Assembly: GCA_017618515.1 (NCBI GenBank)
Contig: JAFZUB010000034.1
Location: 1 to 9,903 of the forward strand
Direction: 5' to 3'
Origin: Bacteroidaceae bacterium
Lineage (GTDB): Bacteria; Bacteroidota; Bacteroidia; Bacteroidales; Bacteroidaceae
Length of the DNA stretch: 9,903 nt
Every line of letters begins with the position of its first letter. Within the stretch, counting starts at the first letter, position 1. Positions 6,321-9,903 of the stretch are shown in pieces. The position numbers were made by a program, and so were the translations under genes. Below the pieces are notes generated by a model, which saw only the letters and a list, made by a program, of their open reading frames with translations, made no database searches and had not been told where the DNA came from.

Positions 6321-7029
6321 TGTTGATCCAGTTGCGTATGATATTGATAAATGGGCTGTATGTCTCGTTGGTAAAGAGGGCGGGGTGAGAGTATCCTACA
6401 TTGGCATCACCCTCGGTAATAACTTTATATAGGTAGCTGTTGGTTGCATCGCCGGCTACTACACGTGTTCCGTTTTTATCTTTGGTGGCTTGTGCCCCTA
6501 CAAGATTCTGGTAGGCATTGGCTGCAGTAAGATCAAGGCTGGCAGCGGGGCTTTGCGCACTGTGGCATTGCGAGCAACTGTTTCCCTGAAACACGAACTG
6601 ATTGATGGCGTTGTAGATTCCTACATCGAGATTGCCTACATCAATCTTTATTGTGTCCTTGAATGGCTGTGGTTCAGATATCTGGTAAGTATATATTGTG
6701 GCGATACGTTTGCGTAAGGTGTTGACCACGGCTATCTCTACCGTCTTGGCAGTTGTGGGTACGTTGGTAAGAGTTATTTGCGATGTGTCAGCGAGAGGAG
6801 TGAGCGTAAGAGAATACGGACTCTCGTCATCGAAACACGCTGCGGCCACGGTGTATGGACTGCTCCATGTATTGATGTGCTGAAATGTACCCTTAATCTG
6901 TATAGTATAGGCATCCGTGGTAGTGGTATAAGACGGTTCGTCTATATGGCCGTCATCGCAGGCGCAGAGCATCAGCGGCAGGGCGAAGACTGTTAAGATT
7001 ACTGATATAGTGTTGCAGGTAGTATGCAT
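6304..7029 (-). CDS. Mono-heme c-type cytochrome lipoprotein
   Basis: A 241-residue lipoprotein. The signal peptide ends in the lipobox L-C-A-C, so C24 is the probable lipid-anchored cysteine, and it is followed by D-D-G. Residues about 40-130 form a beta-rich domain without a recognisable family. From about 136 to 240 there is a small cytochrome domain: heme-binding CSQCH at 152-156, SLDLTAANAYQNLVG, then VVAGDATNSYLYKVITEG and the final FINIIRNWINNGA. This order resembles the Planctomycete-type cytochrome c (PSCyt1-like) domain. Where such domains usually offer a methionine (a R-M-P-P type motif) this protein has GYSHPALF, and no methionine remains in the mature chain, so H215 is a candidate second ligand. 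The start is 3 bases after the porin stop, and the end overlaps ccsA by 17 bases, tying it to both. It is probably an electron carrier on the outer membrane; the partner is not known. Confidence 0.85.
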   Translation of the reverse strand: MHTTCNTISVILTVFALPLMLCACDDGHIDEPSYTTTTDAYTIQIKGTFQHINTWSSPYTVAAACFDDESPYSLTLTPLADTSQITLTNVPTTAKTVEIAVVNTLRKRIATIYTYQISEPQPFKDTIKIDVGNLDVGIYNAINQFVFQGNSCSQCHSAQSPAASLDLTAANAYQNLVGAQATKDKNGTRVVAGDATNSYLYKVITEGDANVGYSHPALFTNETYSPFINIIRNWINNGATQ

Positions 7030-7032
7030 AGT

Positions 7033-8247
7033 CTAGAAGGTGTACTGTAGCATGATGCAGGCAGAGTGTTTGGCGATGCCGAGGTCGTCGTTGTCGCGAT
7101 CGAGCTGGGTGTTATGTCCGGTGCGACCGATGTACTGATACATCCCCGACACTTTGAGGCCCGTGCCTTTGATGAAATAGTTTACTCCCACAGCGGGCAT
7201 GTTGAGCAGACCGTCCTTGGATGTGCCGTTGCGGTCGAGGAAGTCATAGCGCAACGCCAATTGGGCCTGTGGAGTGACAAAATAACCTCCTTGCACATAG
7301 CCGCCCCAATAGTTGAAACTATCGTGAATTTTCTGTCGTTTGGTGAAACCCACATGCATGTAGTATAGCTCTGCACCAAGATATAGCCTGTTGTAGAGCC
7401 ATGCTCCTTCAAGGCCGAGGCGAGTGTCGTTGGTGCTCTCGCTCTCACTCTCCACATTGATGTTAGCGGAGGCAGCCACCATCAGTTTGTTGAGGTTGAG
7501 CATTTTAGGGTTACCTTGCGTGGCCGGCATTATGCCCATGGGAGTCCATGTGAAGCGTGTGGCGTAGAGCAGCGAAGGTATATGCCAGTCATCAGAGATG
7601 GTCTTGGTGGAGGTGTTTATGCTCGCACCAGTACCATTGAAGAGCCCGGCCTCGTAGCCCCACCACTTACCTATATTACCGTGCACCATTGCGCCTAGGT
7701 CAAAGCCTGTTCCGATTTTCGGGGTAACAGCGTTGAGTGTGTAAGGCATGATGGTTGTGGCAGTGAGAGAGCTAGGCAGGTTGGGCATCAATGTCTCGCC
7801 GAGGGTGGTGAGGTAGGCGTGGCTGAAAGGGGTCTTAAATTTGCCAACCTTTACGCCGAAGCCTTTTGTTGGCCTCACGTCAAACCATGCCTGCTGTAGC
7901 AGTTCACCGCCCGATTTGGAGGCGTTAACCGAAAGGTTGTAGGTTACCATGCTGTATGCCTTGCCTGTAAAGCCGAGCACTGCATAGGGGATACTGAAGC
8001 CAGAGTTGGCCACGTTATCTTGATTATACGCCTTGTCGAGCCCCTCGTCATCGTAATAGTTGTAGTTGCCGGTGGTCTGTAGCATGAGATAGGGCTTGAA
8101 GGAGAAGTTGCCGTCTCTACTCTCTATCTGAAACATGCGGTCTGCGCCAATGGTTACTACGCCGTTGTCGGAGTCGAAATCCTGTGACTGTGCGGTGGCT
8201 ATGATTGAGGTCAGGGCTACCACAGTTGCTATAAACAGTGCTTTCAT
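7033..8247 (-). CDS. OprO/OprP-like outer-membrane porin
   Basis: A 404-residue outer-membrane protein. The signal peptide MKALFIATVVALTSIIATA probably cleaves before QSQDF. The mature chain is a string of amphipathic beta strands with aromatic girdle residues: FSFKPYLMLQTTGNYNYYD near the start, VKVGKFKTPFSHAYLT around 130-145, then WWGYEAGLFNGTGA, LYLGAELYYMHVGF, GGYVQGGYFV, QLALRYDFLDRNG, and a final strand ending in aromatic LQYTF, typical for recognition by the BAM machinery. The K-V-G-K-F-K-x-P-F-S segment and the G-x-x-x-G-L-F-N-G segment are usual in the OprP/OprO (phosphate-selective porin) family. Bacteroidota members are many and their substrates mostly unknown, so phosphate should not be assumed. 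It lies between two cytochrome lipoprotein genes: 56 bases after the DUF1111 gene with no TAnnTTTG box in the gap, and 3 bases before the mono-heme gene. Confidence 0.85.
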   Translation of the reverse strand: MKALFIATVVALTSIIATAQSQDFDSDNGVVTIGADRMFQIESRDGNFSFKPYLMLQTTGNYNYYDDEGLDKAYNQDNVANSGFSIPYAVLGFTGKAYSMVTYNLSVNASKSGGELLQQAWFDVRPTKGFGVKVGKFKTPFSHAYLTTLGETLMPNLPSSLTATTIMPYTLNAVTPKIGTGFDLGAMVHGNIGKWWGYEAGLFNGTGASINTSTKTISDDWHIPSLLYATRFTWTPMGIMPATQGNPKMLNLNKLMVAASANINVESESESTNDTRLGLEGAWLYNRLYLGAELYYMHVGFTKRQKIHDSFNYWGGYVQGGYFVTPQAQLALRYDFLDRNGTSKDGLLNMPAVGVNYFIKGTGLKVSGMYQYIGRTGHNTQLDRDNDDLGIAKHSACIMLQYTF

Positions 8248-8303
8248 TTTTAACGGAATTATTGTGTTATTATTTTGTTGTTTTTAGTGTTTTTGTCTAT
8301 GCT

Positions 8304-9833
8304 TTATAGCGACTCAAGGAATTTGATGAGTGCTTGGCGGTCTGCTTTGTCCATTCTGCGGAAGATGTTCTTACTGGCTTCGCCCTCACCTCCATGCCAG
8401 AGGATGGCTTCTGTGAAGTTTCGGGCACGTCCGTCGTGAAGGAAGTAAGAATGTCCGTTTACCTTCTTTTGCAGCCCTATGCCCCATAGTGGGGTAGTGC
8501 GCCATTCGTTGCCTCGGGCCAGTCCACTTACATAGTTGTCGTTAAGGCCCACGCCCATTATTTCTGAACCCATGTCGTGGAGCAGATAGTCAGAGTAGGG
8601 GTGTATGGTCTGGCTGCCAAGCCACGGCAGTTCGGTGCCATTGAGCAAAGTGGCTCCGCGTGGACGGGTATGGAGGGTGCTAACGTGGCAGAGATGGCAC
8701 TTGGCATTGTAGAATGCCTGTTCGCCCTTGCTTACGGCTTCGCGCTCAGTCATATTGAGGCGAGTGCCGTCAGATTTGGTAAGCGTAACCAGAACTGTCT
8801 TGCTTCCGAGGCGGCGCGCCGGCACCGCAAGACTGTGTAGATAGAGGTCAACGCACTCCATATCCTCAGTGGAGACATCCAACTTGTCGTAGGTGAGACC
8901 CATCATGGAGCCTTCTGTCATTTGGTACTGTCCCTCGCATATCTCTTCTGGATAACGCGAGTTGGTAGCTCCCATGTCGGAAGAGAATCCCAGTTCCACA
9001 GTAAGGTCGAGGTGTTGCGCCTTGTTGCCAGAGAGGCCGACTCCTCTCACACCGCGCTCGGTGATATAGTTGCAGCGCCCAGAGATGCCGTACTCGGGAT
9101 AGCTCTTCTTGGCCAAAGACTCTATCTCATCACGGTCGATCGCCATCATTTGCCCCATGCCTACATGGCGTAGCGGTATGCGCACTGTACAGAAGAGGTC
9201 ATCGGGCTTTATTTCCACAGAGTCCTTCTTTATATTATCCCACATCTTTTTGTACCATGCTACTACGGTGTAGTTGGGTTTGGCCAGCTCGTATTCCTCT
9301 CCGTCGGGGAAGTGCCCTTTCTCATAGTTCCATCTCACTTGCAGCTTGCCCTCGGCGGTAACACCATAGATGGTCTGATCGTGGAGCACACGGCCATAGC
9401 CTTGGAAAAATACGCCGTTCTTCCTAGCTACATACACCAGCATGGCTGACATGCCGTTTGTGCCGGAACCATAGACAGACGTACCATCGGCATCCTCGCC
9501 AATGCGGTTCCACACGCCGGGACTGGTGCGCCCTGCGTTCATATGACAACTGCCGCAGGAGTAACCGGCATAAACGGGGCCGTAACCTTCGGTCACATTG
9601 TCGTAGAGGCGGTCGCCAGTCTGGAAACGACTGGCGTAGGTTCCACTCAGCCACTCAGCCTCGGTATCGAAGGCTTTGGAGGAGTTGTTAAATAGGGTAG
9701 AGGTGCCTGCCGACAGGGCATAGTTCTCCAGTTCGGCGGCGTGTGTCTCGACAAATGAGTCCAACCCCTCTGTATCATCGGAACAGCTCGTGCAGAGGAT
9801 GATGCTGAGTGCTATAATCAGAGCATGGCGCAT
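8304..9833 (-). CDS. Di-heme DUF1111 oxidoreductase lipoprotein (thiol oxidoreductase / DHOR family)
   Basis: I use the ATG at 9833, giving 509 residues. From there the chain opens with a clean lipoprotein signal (MRHALIIALSIILCTSC, lipid cysteine C17) followed by S-D-D-T-E. An ATG 33 bases further up (9866) would put 11 extra residues in front of it. Two c-type heme sites are seen: CGSCH at 93-97, followed by MNAGRTSPG, and CHLCH at 379-383. The C-terminal block is the family signature: YSDYLLHDMG at 413-422, EWRTTPLWGIGL at 443-454, FLHDGRARNFTEAILWHGGEGEAS at 464-487 (two parts), then a helix ending in IKFLESL. DUF1111 proteins are predicted di-heme enzymes related in heme arrangement to MauG/cytochrome c peroxidases; their natural substrate is not established. 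In other bacteria they often sit near imelysin-type iron proteins, but none is visible here since the window ends 70 bases upstream. It is the first gene of the porin-cytochrome-ccsA operon. Confidence 0.92.
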   Translation of the reverse strand: MRHALIIALSIILCTSCSDDTEGLDSFVETHAAELENYALSAGTSTLFNNSSKAFDTEAEWLSGTYASRFQTGDRLYDNVTEGYGPVYAGYSCGSCHMNAGRTSPGVWNRIGEDADGTSVYGSGTNGMSAMLVYVARKNGVFFQGYGRVLHDQTIYGVTAEGKLQVRWNYEKGHFPDGEEYELAKPNYTVVAWYKKMWDNIKKDSVEIKPDDLFCTVRIPLRHVGMGQMMAIDRDEIESLAKKSYPEYGISGRCNYITERGVRGVGLSGNKAQHLDLTVELGFSSDMGATNSRYPEEICEGQYQMTEGSMMGLTYDKLDVSTEDMECVDLYLHSLAVPARRLGSKTVLVTLTKSDGTRLNMTEREAVSKGEQAFYNAKCHLCHVSTLHTRPRGATLLNGTELPWLGSQTIHPYSDYLLHDMGSEIMGVGLNDNYVSGLARGNEWRTTPLWGIGLQKKVNGHSYFLHDGRARNFTEAILWHGGEGEASKNIFRRMDKADRQALIKFLESL

Positions 9834-9850
9834 GTAAATTTCAAACTTTG

Positions 9851-9859
9851 CAAATTCTA
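9851..9859 (-). promoter_or_regulatory. Weak candidate -7 box for the cytochrome operon
   Basis: On the minus strand this reads TAGAATTTG, which is TA and TTTG separated by three bases instead of the two of the Bacteroidota consensus. It lies 17 bases before the ATG at 9833 and would place the leader downstream of the alternative ATG at 9866, in agreement with the chosen start. The expected -33 position falls inside the hairpin sequence (TTTC). It is the best candidate in the short upstream stretch, but not a strong one. Confidence 0.3.
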
Positions 9860-9871
9860 ATACCACAATGT

Positions 9872-9902
9872 TGAAGGGGGAAACGCAGGTTTCCCACCTT
9901 CA
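9872..9902. terminator. Strong hairpin upstream of the cytochrome operon, possible terminator
   Basis: An inverted repeat with a 7-bp inner stem (gggaaac/gtttccc, 9878-9884 and 9889-9895), a 4-base loop gcag, and a 6-bp outer stem (tgaagg/ccttca) separated by one bulged A at 9896. No T-run follows on the minus strand. On the plus strand the downstream side is cut off by the window edge. It could end transcription of a neighbouring gene, or be a structured or protein-binding site close to the operon start. Confidence 0.45.
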
Positions 9903-9903
9903 C

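Noticed and set aside
9834..9866. Upstream ATG at 9866 as the start of the DUF1111 gene
   Set aside because: It would add 11 residues, including charged ones, in front of a clean lipoprotein signal, and the best promoter-like box lies between the two ATGs.

Overview
The window looks like a chromosomal segment from a Bacteroidales bacterium (phylum Bacteroidota). Three things point that way: a surA-type PPIase, OstA-like, mutL gene order; a promoter box of the Bacteroidota form TAnnTTTG (TACCTTTG before the 3873-5012 gene); and lipoproteins with acidic residues right after the lipid cysteine, one of them S-D-D. The family cannot be fixed from the sequence alone.

Left third, plus strand (1-3876): a tight run of housekeeping genes. 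It holds the 3' end of a parvulin-type peptidyl-prolyl isomerase, an OstA/LptA-like exported protein whose ATG directly follows the PPIase stop, and after 22 bases a complete mutL. The first two act in periplasmic folding and envelope (LPS) transport; the third acts in mismatch repair.

Right two thirds, minus strand, read from 9833 down to 3873: a di-heme DUF1111 (di-heme oxidoreductase) lipoprotein, an OprO/OprP-like porin, a mono-heme c-type cytochrome lipoprotein, a CcsA-type cytochrome c biogenesis protein, then a RidA-fold protein resembling chorismatases that has its own promoter. The first four look like one transcription unit: a 56-base gap, a 3-base gap and a 17-base overlap. Together they make a small envelope redox module of two probably lipid-anchored cytochromes, an outer-membrane channel and a heme-attachment protein. 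Substrate and electron partners are unknown. The last minus-strand gene and mutL converge and overlap by 4 bases.

An unexpected layer runs through 3200-5760: tracts of degenerate 7-base tandem repeats in three unrelated sequence families (GTGAAGA-like, CTCAAAT-like, TTGAACA-like). They lie inside mutL, twice inside ccsA, and in the gap between ccsA and the RidA-like gene. The coding tracts are kept open. The same purine-rich family encodes a charged linker in MutL, but read on the opposite strand it encodes a hydrophobic, membrane-like stretch in CcsA. The CcsA protein has also lost any histidine between its WWD motif and its C-terminal histidine, and no ResB partner is in the window.
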